From the NCBI GenBank assembly GCA_963854735.1, contig OY978097.1, positions 1,550,001 through 1,614,000 of the forward strand: DNA of 64,000 nt, in the 5' to 3' direction. The DNA comes from Marvania coccoides. Lineage: Eukaryota; Chlorophyta; Trebouxiophyceae; Chlorellales; Chlorellaceae. A program made the position numbers and the translations under genes. Below, in pieces: positions 1 to 11,566 of the stretch. Numbering within the stretch: position 1 is the first letter of the stretch; every line of letters starts with the position of its first letter. The notes beneath the pieces were generated by a model. It made no database searches. It was not told the origin of the DNA and was given only the letters and a program-made list of their open reading frames with translations.

Positions 1-1
1 C

Positions 2-412
2 GATCACCTTGTGCTAGCAGACCTGGGGTGCCGCAACACCGTGTTTGAGGGCGTGGCGCAGAGCGGACTGCCGTTTGTGGACCAGCTCGCCACCGCTGGC
101 TTCGGATGTTTCAGAATTGAGCTCGTCGATCAGCCCCCGGAGGTGGTGGCGCCGCTGCTGGAGGGGTACAGGGCTGCACTGGAAGAGAGTGTGAAGAAGA
201 GAGGGGGCGGGCAGGGGCGTGGGCGGTATGAGCTGTGGGACTGGATGCAGCGGGAATTGCCGGATAAGAATGGCCGAGTGCAGGGGGTGGGGACGGGGTC
301 GCTGCAGCCCAGGGAGGAGCGGAGTGCAAAGGATATGAAGCCCACGGCCGCTGCCACCAGGGCAGCCTTGGCAGCGGAAGAGAAAGGAGGCAAGGGAGCT
401 ACCAGACGGTGA
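2..412 (+). CDS. Peptidase U32-family protein, C-terminal part only
   Basis: The frame is open from the left edge to a TGA at 410-412, giving 136 residues of the C-terminus; the rest of the gene lies outside the window. The start CRNTVFEGVAQSG, followed by FRIELVDQPPEVV and then an ELWDWMQ stretch, resembles the C-terminal region I remember from U32 collagenase-like peptidases of plants and bacteria, where a CRNTVF motif is followed by an FR[IV]E strand. The tail ends with GSLQPREERSAKDMKP and an alanine/lysine-rich low-complexity end. U32 proteins of this kind are putative peptidases or RNA-modification factors, and nothing here shows which substrate is used. The family call rests on remembered motif similarity over a short segment, so it is moderate. 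Confidence 0.6.
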   Translation, partial: DHLVLADLGCRNTVFEGVAQSGLPFVDQLATAGFGCFRIELVDQPPEVVAPLLEGYRAALEESVKKRGGGQGRGRYELWDWMQRELPDKNGRVQGVGTGSLQPREERSAKDMKPTAAATRAALAAEEKGGKGATRR

Positions 413-891
413 TGACATTATGAATGGATTTCTGTCACTTTTGTATAGAGCATGCAAAGGAGGGATGTAGTAATATTATGTACAATAATTTTAACTGACT
501 GTTTGCGTATTAACTTATTAATTTAACATGCAAAAGGTAATAAAATTCACCTGTCCACCGCTGTTGCGATGGCTTCATCGCTCTCTCCTTCCCCAAACTC
601 GTGCCTGCTGCACTTGCTCATCCCTCTACGCAGTATCTCAAGCTGCTTCCATGACCTTTTGTCTTCCATGAACTTCCATGAAGTATATGGAGTGTATGAG
701 CTTGCTTAATAAAATAATGGAGTCAACTGCTTCCCCAACCAATCCTGATTATTTTTTGTATATATAAATATAAATTTGAATTCAAAGCAATAATTTCCCT
801 CCTACTTCACGTGTATGGTATCAAGTAAGCATCGCCCGCAATCAAAATAAAATAAAATCAAACATTTTAAGTGGTGCATTTAGCTGCGCGG
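413..891. other. Intergenic region, U32-like gene to capping enzyme
   Basis: This AT-rich spacer holds the 3' end of the left gene and the upstream region of the capping enzyme, both on the plus strand. An AATAAA-type hexamer lies near 705-710. I see no further gene, RNA or repeat. Confidence 0.5.
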
Positions 892-3235
892 ATGGCGACG
901 AAACGCCATTTGGAGGCACCGTCTGCAGAAAATGAAGCTGAAGCAAAAAAGCTGCACATTGATGTCGATCAAGTGGAGGTAAGAGCAGCAGATCAATCAA
1001 CTTTTTTCCTTCAAGATCACTTCGAGCCTCCCATGTCACATCGCCTCCCTTTCCTCTACCCCGCAGGCTCTGGCCCCTGGCGCTGGGCTGCACGACGCCA
1101 TGGACGAGGAGCTGGACATGCGCGGCATGCCTGTGGGCTGGACCGCCTGCCCCAAGATGGGGCTTCCCGTCTTCCGCTTCATCCCTATGAAGGTCCCTCT
1201 GGGCCCCCAATTCAACGACTTCCTGCCCAGAGACGACCAGTTCTCGGTGGAACAGGCTGTGGACATGGGCAACGAGATTGTGGGGCAGAAAACACATCAG
1301 GTTCCCAACCCAGACTCAGCAAAAGCAAGCGAGGGCGGAACGGTGGAGGTGCCTGGCAACTGCGGCATGGTGATCGACCTCACCAACAGCTCGAGGTACT
1401 ACAACATCAAGGCTTTCGAGGACCGCGGCCTCATTCACGTCAAGGTGAGAGGGACGATCTTTTTTGAGAAACCCTGCGAAGAGGGACGGAAAAGCAGGAA
1501 ATGGAAATTTCCATTCTTTTATCACCTTTCTATTTCCCCCCCTTTCTTGCAATCTATAAACTTTCCAAACTACAGCAAATCCTTTCCCCTTGTTTCCAGT
1601 TCTCAAGTTTTCATATATCAACTTTCTCTTCTTCTTTTTTGTGCCCAGATTCCCAACCGAGGTCGAGGAGAGGTGCCCCACCCGCAGGCCGTCAACGACT
1701 TCGTCTTCGAGTCGCTGCAGTACCTCAACCAGCACCCCAATGGCTACATCCTGGTGCACTGCACCCACGGCTTCAATCGAACCGGCTTCATGATCGTCTC
1801 CTACCTCATCCGCATCCTCTCCGACCCCAGCATCGCCCCTGAGAAGCCCATCACCAGCTTCGCGCAGGCCCGCCCCCCCGGCATCTACAAAAACTACTAC
1901 ATCGACCAGCTGTTCAGGTACTACAATTTTACTCGGCCAACCGACATGCCGGCGCCACGGCTGCCGCCCTGGAAGGCCGCGGACTCGCCGGACCGCGGGG
2001 ACGACGAGGAAGCGGGCGCGGAGGCGGGTCCTCGTGCCGGCGCGGAGGGCCCTCACCTGGAGCACGATGATGCGATAGGTGAGGCGGTGTCGAAGAGCGA
2101 AGCTGACTGGGTACGGGGAATAATGATGGAGTACGTGATGGACCGCGTGGGGACCGACCCCCACCGCACCATGTTCCCTGGGTCCCAGCCGGTGTCGCTG
2201 TCTCGCTCCAACCTGGACCTGTTGAAGCATCGACGCTACTGGGTGACGTGGAAAGCCGACGGCACGCGCTACCTGGTGCTGCTGCACCGCGCTGGGACCT
2301 ACCTGGTGGATCGGTCTAACACGGTGACGCGGGTGCAGATGCGATGGCCGCTGCCCGCCAAGTACAAGCCAGCGCCGGCCCCAGGGCAGCGGCCGATGAA
2401 AGGCCCCGTGGGGCCGTTCCACGTGGGCACGATCCTGGACGGAGAGATGGTGGTAGACGAGGACCCCACGACAGGCATGAAAACCCGGCGGTTTTTGGCG
2501 TATGATTGCGTGACGCTCAACTCCAACAAGCTGGTGTATCACCCGTGGCACCAGCGCTGGGGGTCGATCAAAGAGTTCGTGGAGGACCCGCGCAGCCTGG
2601 AGCGCATGGCCATTCAGAAGGGCGACTGGCGGCTGCCGTACAACTACAACGCAGAGCCATTCCGGTTTCGCGCAAAAATGTTTTGGCGGCTGGCCGAGTC
2701 TGACTACATCATCAACACGTTCATCCCGCGGAAGGTGTGCCACGAGGCGGATGGTCTCATCCTGCAGCCCCACGACGACGCCTACAAGCCGCTGACCTGC
2801 GAGGAGCTGCTGAAGTGGAAGTTTGCGCACATGAACTCCGTCGATTTTCGGCTCAAAGTGGAAGAAAGCGGCGGCGGGAAGGAGCCCGCGCTGGTGCTGC
2901 AGCTGCTGCACCCGCAGCCCGGCACGCGCAATGCGGTGGTGAAGGACCTGGAGGGCGCTCAGGTGGTGTTTCCCGCGGGTGAGTCACCGCTGCATTACAA
3001 AGGAAAGATCATCGAGTGCTCGTGGGACGGGCAGCAGCAGGCGTGGAGCTTCATGCGGGAACGGCGTGATAAGACGCTGCCTAACGCGCACGGGGTGTAC
3101 GAGCTGGTGGTGGCTTCGATCAAAGACGACATCAGAGAAGACAATCTGCTGCAGGAGATCAAACAGGCGGTGGCGCTGCCGCCGTACGATGAAGACATGG
3201 GCAGGGCGCCCAGGCAGCAGCACGCGCAGCAGTAG
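892..3235 (+). CDS. Bifunctional mRNA capping enzyme (RNA triphosphatase + guanylyltransferase)
   Basis: Exons 892-978, 1067-1444 and 1649-3235 encode 683 residues. The N-terminal half is a cysteine-phosphatase-type RNA 5'-triphosphatase with the signature HCTHGFNRTG (catalytic Cys near residue 193). The C-terminal half is a guanylyltransferase with the lysine-nucleotidyl motif KADGTRY near residue 356, then DGEMVVDE (motif III), EADGLILQP (motif IV) and LLKWK (motif V), and an OB-fold end. The two activities remove the gamma phosphate and add GMP to nascent Pol II transcripts in the nucleus. The N-terminus has the PVGWTACP start I associate with plant-type capping enzymes. The ATG at 892 is the first in frame, and the 29-codon first exon joins in phase at GTAAG. 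Intron 2 (1445-1648, 204 nt) has no in-frame stop, so its retention would give a longer open frame. All motifs are intact. Confidence 0.95.
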
Positions 3236-3593
3236 ATCGAGCCGCCACTGCCTCTATTGCTGGAATGAATTTTATGGTTATTTTTTTTGAAAGGTACTTA
3301 ATAAACTATGAATGACATCGTCTTTCTTTTTCGCTCATTTCATTTTTTTGCTACGCTTAACTACTTTTATCCACTATGGATCCACTCACTGTACTGCGTT
3401 TGCGTGGCGTGTTGTTCTGGGGAAAAAAACAAAGGAAGCGTTCATTCCTCATAAAGATACTGCACTGAGTATAGAACTATAGAACTGACTGACTAACTGA
3501 CTGTGTTGTTGTTGACTGACTATGGTGTAGTTCACGGTGTGCACTGTAACCACCACTTTTCTCCTCCTGCGTCCGCTCCCTCAGCCAGCTCTC
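3236..3593. other. Convergent 3' intergenic region
   Basis: This region lies between the ends of the capping enzyme (plus) and the large minus-strand gene. An AATAAA-type hexamer lies at about 3300. I see no additional coding or RNA signal. Confidence 0.45.
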
Positions 3594-6500
3594 CTAGTAG
3601 ACGTCGAAGCTGAGGTTGACTTCGGTGGTGTTATCTACAGAAAGAAAGAAAGGGAGAAATGAGTAATAAACAAATTAGAAAACCATTGATTATAAAAATC
3701 AACTGAAAACTTCAAGAAGAAACTGACCTGCCAGCAGGGCTGCAGCGCGCTGAGCGTGCTGCGGCGGGGCCAAATCGCGGTCGGCCAGGTCGCTGCCCAT
3801 AGCGGCAGCCAACTCGGCGCGGTAAAACGAGTCCAGGGAGTGCAGCGCGGCGCCAGCGCCCTGGCGCGCGCGCCAGGCCCCCGTCTCCCCGCTGCCGCTG
3901 TCGACCAGGTCCTCAGCAAAACGCAGCACATCGCGCGCCGCCATGTCCCACAGCCCGCGAACCAGGGCCACAAACACACGGCCGTCCAGCGCCGCCGCCA
4001 GCCAGCGCAGGCTGGGGCTCAGCGCGTCCAGCACTTTGCGCAGCTGCTTGTCCAGGGCGGCGGGCGAGGCAGACAGCGCTTCGCGACGCAGCACGCCGAT
4101 CACGGAGGTCATGGAGGTGGAGGACAGCTCCGCCGCCAGCGACTCCACGGTGAGGGTGCAGCAGGCGTAGTACTCGGTGCGGAACTCTTTGATGAGCTGG
4201 GCCCAGTGAGCGCCGAGATCAGGGGCGTCGCGAGCCAGGCGCTCATCGCCCTGGGAGGGCGGCGGGAACGCCGCCATCGACTGGCGAGGATCGTTGGCGG
4301 CGGCCTTACCAGCGCACCACTTGCGCAGCTCCTCCTCCATCTGGGGCACCACCGCCAGCAGGCGGCGCAGCGAGTTGAGCAGCAGCGCCTGGTGGGGGTC
4401 GATGCCCCTACGCAGAGGGGAGGGCGCGTCGGAAAACGCGGACCCGTGGCCCCCAGCGCCCACCTTGATCCAGCGCCACGCCACGCGGCCCACGCGCTTG
4501 CCTCCAGCCTGGCTGCTGCCGGCGGTGGCCTGGCTGCAGGCGGTGGCCTGGTGCATGTAGATGGGGGCTTGGTTGGAGGGCATGGGGGGGGAGATGTCGT
4601 CCACTTTGGTTCTCACCAGCCCGCACTGCCCAGAGGCGGCAGCGGCAGCATCCCGCAGCACCGACACCAGCGTCACCTCGAGGTCCTGCCCGTGGCCAGG
4701 CCAGTAGCCGACGATACGGGCGTACTTTTTCATTTCGGCCTCCACCTCGGACAGCATGCCCTCGATGAGGGGGCACACCCTGCTCTTGACGCCGTTTTGA
4801 AGGTCGGACCATCCGCTGAGCGCAGGGGGGCCAGCGCGGTCCAGCGCGCGCAGGATGCGGGCCAGCGCCTTGCCGGTGTTGACAAGCCACTCCTCGACGT
4901 AGCCGCCGAAGATGTCCTTGGAGTTGAGCAGGGCGGCAGCGGCGACGTGGCCGTGGCGCTCCAGGTAGCTCTGCAGCCGGCCCACACTCTCCACGAGCTG
5001 AGAAACGGGAGAATGAAAAATCAATTAATTCTGAACGCGTTTTTTAAGTAAAAACTTTGAGGCTGAGCTCTTTGCTTATGAAAAAAGTCCCCTTTTGATA
5101 GTGCATAAATGAAATTTCCCAACTGCCGTAATTACCTTCACAGCAGCGATGGTGGGGGCGGGAGGCGGATACTTCACCAGGACATGCTTGAGGTAGCTGA
5201 TGGTACCCCGGATGTACTCCACCGAGGTCACAGCCGGCAGAGGCACCGGCAGAGGAATGACGGCGGCGGCGTGGATCGACTCGTCAGCGCGCAGCTCCCC
5301 AATCACGCACGAGCACAGGTCGTCCACCCGGATGTATGCCCACACCATGTCCGGGTTGTCAGCCTCGTTGCTGCCCGCAGCGTTGCTCGCGCGTCGACGG
5401 TCAGCCTTGGGCGCACGGCGGGCCTCGGTGGCAGCCAGCAGCGCGTCAAAGCGCTTGCGTGCGGCGTTCTTCAGGCGACTCACCAGCCAGCTGTCCTGCC
5501 CAGGGCGCGTCTTGGCCAGCAGCGCCACCGCGGGGCGCAGTGCTGGCGGCGCACCGCCGGCGTTGCGGACGCTCAGCATGCCGTCCACCAGCCCTCCATC
5601 GGCGGTCTCGCTGAGCGCAAAGTAGTTTTCAAACAGCGAGTTCAGCATCTGGTCCACCCTCTCCAGCACGTGCGCCAGCAGCGCCAGCTCGGAAGATGTC
5701 AGCGCCGAGGCATCCCGCTGCACCAAAATAGGGCCCAGTCCGGCATCCAGCGCACCCAAGCAGATGCCAGTGGGGGCCGCGATGTCGGTGCGCACAACCC
5801 AGCGCAGGTACGCTAGCGTGGCGTACTGCGGGCGCACCCCGTAGCGCTGAGCGTACGCGTTGACCAGCCACGCCCAGGGACCCTTCAGCGCCAGGCGGCC
5901 AGAGCCACAGTCGGCGGCGACGAGCGCAGCTTCCAGCAGGACGTCGTACACGTGCTGGCCGTTGACGTGGAGGTAGCCACCGGCGGTAGTCGGGGCTCGG
6001 CCGACCCCCGCCCCTCTCACCTCCATGCGCACCACTTCCTTGGTCGTGGTAGAATCCGCCTCGTAGTCCTCCGCCACACTGTAGCGATGTTGGCTGTGGT
6101 GCTGCTGGCTGTGCAGACATGAGGCTGTGGAGCGAGACACAGCGGGAGGGGTTGGAGCGCGCGCCTGCGAGGCAGTGTGCTGGTGGCTATGGCCCTGGCT
6201 GTGGCTCTGGCTCGCGGTCAGGGAAGGGGCAGCCGAAGCTGGGGCGGTGGTCACTCTGCACAGAAATGAAATGAGAGGAAAAAAATCAGAAGAAAATGTA
6301 AAATATCGGGCGAATATTTCTTGGGAAACCGAATGCGCAAAATCTATTTTTCTCGTACTTGGCAGCGATGACCACGTGTCCTGCGTCAGCACCGTTGCCG
6401 TCCACCAGCCGCACCCACGCCATGGAGGAGCTGGAGCCCTGGGAGGCCGCGCTGGTGCCGTCTTTGCGGCGTCCAAAGGCCGGCATGAGGTTGCGCAGGA

Positions 6501-8043
6501 ATCCGGCAGCCATGGGGGCGTCATCCTCCAGAGAGTCGCGCTGCATGGCGCAACGGTGGATCTCGGAGGCCTGGGTGGTGCCAGCGGCGATCTGGTGGTC
6601 TCCGTTGTAGAGCTCGACGATGATGGTGCCGCTGGGCTCATTGGGATGCAGGCGCAGCACGCCTGGGGCCTCTGCAGCGCCACTGAGGGTCACGGTGGTC
6701 CAAGCACCGTCTTCACTTGCTGCGGAAAATCAAATAAAAAAGTTGCACATGTGAATTTATAATTTTGCGGTGAAAGCATTATATTTTGAATTGGAAAATT
6801 TCAAGGCTGGCTTACCGAGAGTTCCAGCGGGGTGCATGACTATGGCAAAGTCGCCCATGGCGCGGCTCCCTCCAGTGCGTTTTGTGCTGCCGTAAGCGCC
6901 CAGCATGGGGCAACCCACCACCCTGTATTTTTACATCGACGGAAAATGTATTAAAAAATATACAAACACACCCCGGTTCCAGGGTTTTCTATCAAACACA
7001 AAATAATTATAATAGAAAAGGGTAAATTTTGAAATGACGAATTGTATTTGTATGATTGCATTGATATGCTTACCTAACGATGGAGGCTTCCACCACGGTG
7101 ATCACAGAGTCGCGAGACAGCACGATGCTGCTGGACAGGTCCACGGTGCGGGAGGGAGGGTCGAAGCGCTCTTGAGCGTTTCCCAGAGGAGTCATAGCGA
7201 GGTCCAGAGGTGCAGACTGGGGTGCCTGGGGAGGAGGCTGGGGCTGAGGGGCCACAGGTGCCTGGCGGCGCTGCTGCTGCTCCTGCCGGGGGGGCGATTG
7301 CGAGCGCTGAGAGGTTACCTCCTTGACGGTGACTCGCTCCAGCACAGCTCCACCGTGCTCCTCGCGGTCATCCCTGCACAATTAACGAATAAAAGAATTT
7401 GCACGTTAAATATTACGGTTGGAAAAGTAGGGGCGAAGAAACGAACTCGCCAGTAAATGGCCGTCTCGGAGCCGTTGCCGTTGCCCAAACCGGTGTGGTT
7501 GGGGTTGAGCAGCAGGCTGCCCAGGGAGAGAGCCTCTACGATCTCGCGGAAGTCGTCCTTCAGGAAGCCGGCTGCCGGGGTGGCAGACTGGCCCTGGAGG
7601 AGGGAGCTCACGCAGACCTTGACAGCGCCGTCGTATGCCATGAACTTGAGCCATGCATCACGTCTTCCGACCTTGGCGGCAGCACCAGGCTTGTTGCTGG
7701 GCTTGGCGAGCGTCTCGGAAGAGGCAGCGGTCTTGGCTTCGTGGCTGGATGCCGGGATGGACCAGCCCCCTGAGAGGTTGGGTTCTTCGCGCCTAAAGGC
7801 GGGGTTGTCGAAGCTGGCTTTGGGGGCAGGGGGGTCTGGGGAGGGGGCAGGCAGCGCAAAGATAGGCTTGGGAGAAAAAGTGGGGTTTTGTGGGGCCGGG
7901 GTTGAGCTGGGCGCGCCGAACGTGAAGGGGCTTGCAGGCTTGAATGCAGGCGAGGTTTTCAGGGTGGGTGACAGCGGCAGCTTGGTGGGTGAGCTCCCTG
8001 CGCTCTCTGCATCGGAGGGTGGCGACAGGGGTTGCGCCAGCAT
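3594..8043 (-). CDS. Large plant-conserved protein of unknown function (possible vesicle-tethering type)
   Basis: Seven exons read on the minus strand: 8043-7451, 7373-7074, 6922-6816, 6719-6359, 6255-5136, 4997-3728 and 3634-3594. They give 1,263 residues with phase kept throughout. The first about 200 residues are Pro/Ser-rich and probably disordered. Next comes a predicted beta-rich, C2-like part (residues about 300-450). The rest is a long helical region with YDVLLEAAL, GPWAWLV, YGVRPQYATLAYLRWV and LFENYFALSE, which match a plant family of about 1,250 residues that I recall as At4g24610/At5g65440 (locus names provisional). The C-terminal ARQGAGAALHSLDSFYRAEL and DRDLAPPQHAQRAAALL blocks also fit. 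The biochemical role of the family is unknown to me; relation to MUN/Munc13-type tethering proteins is only a suspicion. Intron 1 needs a GC donor (CTG/GCGAGT). It is divergent from the DNAJC9-like gene. Confidence 0.75.
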
Positions 8044-8525
8044 GGCTACGGGGCAGGCTAGTACAGGTCAAAATATCTGTGGTAAAGATGGGCAGGGCAG
8101 GACAGGGTAGAGGGTGGTCAGATCAGGTGCGAAAACTGCGTTTGCAAACTTGATCAACGAGTTTCGTTGGCGTGCGAGGGCAGTCGTGCGTCAGCGATGT
8201 CGATCTTGGCGATCTTGAGAGCGGTTTGAAATTTATTATAATTTAATTGATATGAAATGGGTCACGGAGCTGCGTTTATTCGCGAGTAGTCAAATTGAGC
8301 TGCAGCTGCGCTCCGTTTTAAAAAAATAGAAAAATAAAAATTATTGAAAACTTGAGTTTATTGCCTTCTCTGGACGCCAAAGCCCTTGCATCCTATTATT
8401 ATAACCTTGAAGAATATCTGGAGAGCGCGGCCAGCAGGATTCAAGCGGGCCAAACGATAACTTAATTTTGAACGCACACACTGAATTATAACTTCCGATC
8501 TGCCTCATTTCTGTTCGCTGCCAAG
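8044..8525. promoter_or_regulatory. Bidirectional upstream region
   Basis: These 482 bp separate two divergent start codons (8043 minus, 8526 plus) and must hold both promoters. The middle part is AT-rich. I cannot single out a TATA box or other element with confidence. Confidence 0.35.
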
Positions 8526-9544
8526 ATGCATTTGAAGCCAGGACAGTGCATATATGAGTTCATGGGCGTGGAGAAGGACGCCGACGCCGCCACGATCCGC
8601 AAGTGAGTCATTTTTCTCTTCTCTTTGCCGCTGCCTCCCGCTTGCTGTTTTTAGCTGCACTCTCCTCACCACCGCGCTGCTCGCTCGCCGCGCAGGGCGT
8701 ACCTGAAGATGGCGGTGCAACTGCATCCAGACAAGGCCCCAAACGACCCCGATGCCAAGGAGCGTTTCCAGACGCTGCAGCGTGTATACACCATCCTCAG
8801 CGACCCCGAAAAGTAAGCTTTTGTGGCCTTAAATTCCAATTTATAGACTCAAATACCGAAAAAAAATATTTGTTTCCTTAACCTACCATTTTCCCCAGCA
8901 TTTCAACACTGATTTCGCTCTCGAACTTCTCTCCCGCCAGGCGCAAGCTCTATGACCGCACCGGCTCCATTGAAGACAGCGAAGACCTCACCGGCGAAAG
9001 GTTCGACACCCTGTACCAGTTCTACCGCTCCATGTATGCTCCCATCAGCAAGGAGGTCATCGAAGAGTTCGCGAGTACCTACCGTGGAACAGCCGAGGAG
9101 CGGGGCGACCTGCTGAAGTTTTACGAGCAGTTTGAGGGTGACATGAAGGAAGTGTTCTCGTGGGTGATGGTCAGTGACGAGGAGGCAGACTCGCACCGCT
9201 TCGCGGACGTCGTTGAGGCGGCCATAGAGGCGAAAGAGGTGCAGCGGTACAAAAAGTTCACCGCTTGGGCGAAAGAAGTGGCCAAGCGGCCGCGCCCGGC
9301 GGCCAAACCGGCTGCGGAGAAGAAGGACAGGAAGGGCAAGGGAAAGAAGAACAAAATGGAGGAGGAAGGGACCTCGGCGGTGGCTGCGATGATGGCTCAG
9401 CGGAAATCTGCGTTTGACGGCATGCTGGCTATGCTGAGCGAAAAGTACGGGGACGGGTCGTACGAGGAGCCCACGGACGCAGAGTTTGAGGAGACGCGGC
9501 GAAAAATGGCGGAGCGTGTCAAGAACAAGAAGGCGAAAAAATGA
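8526..9544 (+). CDS. DNAJC9: DNAJC9-like J-domain co-chaperone
   Basis: Exons 8526-8602, 8696-8812 and 8941-9544 encode 265 residues. The J domain occupies residues about 8-75 and has the HPD tripeptide (QLHPDKAPNDP). A helical segment (residues about 85-150) contains DLLKFYEQFEGDM and VMVSDEEADSHRF, and a lysine-rich basic tail ends in KNKKAKK. This arrangement is that of DNAJC9, a nuclear Hsp70 co-chaperone that also binds histones H3-H4 in animals; conservation of the histone-binding role here is inferred. Both introns use GT donors and interrupt lysine codons. Start choice: the ATG at 8526 gives the usual short lead before the J domain. Confidence 0.88.
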
Positions 9545-9766
9545 AGAGAGAAAACGACTTGAAGTATTCAATGCGACGCAATTCATTGATGGTTTTAGGA
9601 GAGAATAAGCATTCGAAAAATACATATGTGATTAAATGAATGGACGGATTACGTTTTTAGATTAATTTTTATCGACATGGAGAGCGAGAGAGAAAGCAGC
9701 AGGGGCAGTACAGAATGCAGCGCTGACTGCCTGACAGCTTCTCTCTGACCGCCGTCAAATTATTTA

Positions 9767-10865
9767 TCATTTCTTTGGCAAGGACCCCAGCCAGTCTCGG
9801 TGCGTGATCTTCCATGCATCCACGTGGCCCGTAATGCTGGCAGCCTGCAATTTACAAAAAGAAAGAAGAAGGGGGTCACGGAATGCCAAACTGAAAAAAA
9901 AATCAAAAAAATCGAACATCCTCTCTCAAACCCGACTCGCCATTTCTGTTTCTGTGTAATTCCTGCCATAGAAGGTCACAAACTTCCCCTCGGGGTCCAA
10001 GAGGTACGTAATGATGGAGTGATCCACCAGATAATCATCGTCAGGCCCCAGTTCTTTTTTTTCCTCGCTGATCTCGCCCAGCCCCGCCTTGGTGTAGTAC
10101 ACGCGGTACGCCTTGGCAGCGTCCCGCACCGCGTCAGGACTGCCCGTCAGCCCCACCATGCGCGGGTGAAACTCCTTCACGTAAGCCTCCACCTGCTTTG
10201 GACCATCCCGCTCGGGATCTACAGTGATAAACACAGGAATGATTCCGGTTTTTGCGCCAGTTTTCTCTCCCGCGATGTCCACTGCCGCTGCCACCTTCTC
10301 CAGCTCCTCGGGGCAGATGTCTGGGCAGTGGGTGAAGCCGAAATACAGCATCGTGAAGGTGCCTTTGAGGTTCTCGTCTGTGAAAGGCTTGTTGGCGGTG
10401 TCGATCAGCTTGAAGGGGCCCCCGATGGTGGCCTGCCCCACCACCACCGCGCGGCCCGCCATCGCCTTGGCCAGCTTCTTATCTTTTTCCTGTTGAAACC
10501 AGTACACGACGCCAATGCCAGTGGCCATGGTGAGGCCTAGGCTCACGTAAGACACCGGACCCCGGGTGGAGGGGTTCCTGGGCGCCTGGAAGGCGAACGT
10601 GCGAGCCAGCGGGCGCAGCCTGGAGCCAGCCTGCAAACAGCAAGGAGGGGCCGACAAACAAAATGTTTAAGCATTCAGGAAGACATGCTTTAATACGGAT
10701 GTGCCGACGAAAATGATGATTTAATGTGCTGTATGGCAAAGGATGGGTTTTAGGGTGCGAATTGCTTGCCTGGCGACCAGAGGCAGCAGCAGCGGCAGCA
10801 CCATCGTCGGCAGCCACACGGCAGGCCTGGCGCAACACGCGTGCGTGGATTTCCCTTCTGCGCAT
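9767..10865 (-). CDS. SCO1: SCO1-type mitochondrial copper chaperone for cytochrome c oxidase
   Basis: Exons 10865-10770, 10630-9941 and 9844-9767 encode 287 residues. The order is an arginine-rich mitochondrial presequence, one membrane span (residues about 55-75, VSYVSLGLTMATGIGVVYW) and a thioredoxin-like SCO domain. The copper-binding site is CPDICPEE, and the third ligand His lies in VDHSIITYLL. SCO1 delivers copper to the CuA site of Cox2 at the inner membrane. Both introns require GC donors (CAG/GCAAGC and ATG/GCGAGT). No GT alternative keeps frame, and the resulting C-terminal joint EMAASITGHV matches the family pattern. All functional residues are present. Confidence 0.93.
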
Positions 10866-11351
10866 CGTTATTTATTTATGGGTGTAATTGTAGACGGGCC
10901 AGTCTCCACAAGCGCAAGCTCGGTCCGGTTTGAAAGAATTGATTTAATGAATTATTTTGCGTTCAAGTTTCAAGCTCTTTCATAAATTGCGCTGCAAACC
11001 GTGCGATGTTTGATCGTATTGAGTCAAAAATGCGTTATTGCAATGCATTTACGGCAGTGCATCGCGTGAATTTGGGTTGTGATTGCTGTGAAGTGAAGTT
11101 TGAATTAGAGCTCCAAGTGGTTGACTAATTCTCGAGCTGTTGTAGCAGGGCCACACATCGTTGGGGTGCAGCTTGAAGGGAAGGATGTAGAGTAGCTACG
11201 TCACAGCGCGAGCGGAGGCCCACCCAACTTAACCATTTTTTTTCAGCCTCTGGAGTTTCCCCGCCATTCTCCGCTGAATAAGCTCATGCAGCTCTTTGAA
11301 TATTCAAATCCAAACCTAGAATTACGGGGGGAAAAGAATACTCAAATTTCA
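10866..11351. other. Intergenic region upstream of SCO1
   Basis: AT-rich DNA between the SCO1 start and the orphan exon at 11352. I recognise no gene. It presumably holds the SCO1 promoter and the 3' end of the truncated minus-strand fragment. Confidence 0.35.
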
Positions 11352-11537
11352 TCACGCATGTTCATCTGGGTGAGGGTTGAACTTCTCCCAGTCCCCGTCC
11401 CCGTCAAAATCATCGGCATCCACGGGCTCAGCCTCAGGCGGCACCACCTCCAGGTCCGGCTGGCCTTTGAACTGGTAGCGAATGATGACGTGGCGGGTGG
11501 CGTCCCATGCGTGAGGAAAGTCTCGAGGCTTGTGCAC
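11352..11537 (-). pseudogene. Orphan terminal exon of an unidentified gene, cut off at a telomere-repeat junction
   Basis: On the minus strand an acceptor (CCCAG at 11538-11542) is followed by 61 codons and a TGA at 11352-11354. The peptide looks like a real C-terminus: FPHAWDATRHVIIRYQ, an acidic EPVDADDFDGDGDW stretch and a PHPDEHA end. Only 12 nt upstream of the acceptor CAG the sequence turns into the telomere repeat at 11550-11566. Beyond that lies unrelated DNA, so no upstream exon can be found. I read this as the remainder of a gene broken in its last intron. I do not recognise the family. It could still be the end of a gene whose earlier exons lie far away. Confidence 0.5.
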
Positions 11538-11549
11538 CTGGGCACTTTA

Positions 11550-11566
11550 CCCTAAACCCTAAACCC
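11550..11566. repeat. Interstitial telomere repeat (CCCTAAA type)
   Basis: Two full CCCTAAA units plus a further CCC, immediately preceded by TTA. This is the plant/Chlorella-type telomere motif (TTTAGGG on the other strand). It sits between a severed exon and unrelated, repeat-like DNA, which suggests a healed break or fusion point. Confidence 0.8.

Noticed and set aside
1316..2911. 531-codon open frame on the minus strand opposite the capping enzyme
   Set aside because: It is the complement of a GC-rich coding exon, has Arg/His/Val-rich nonsense composition and no family signal.
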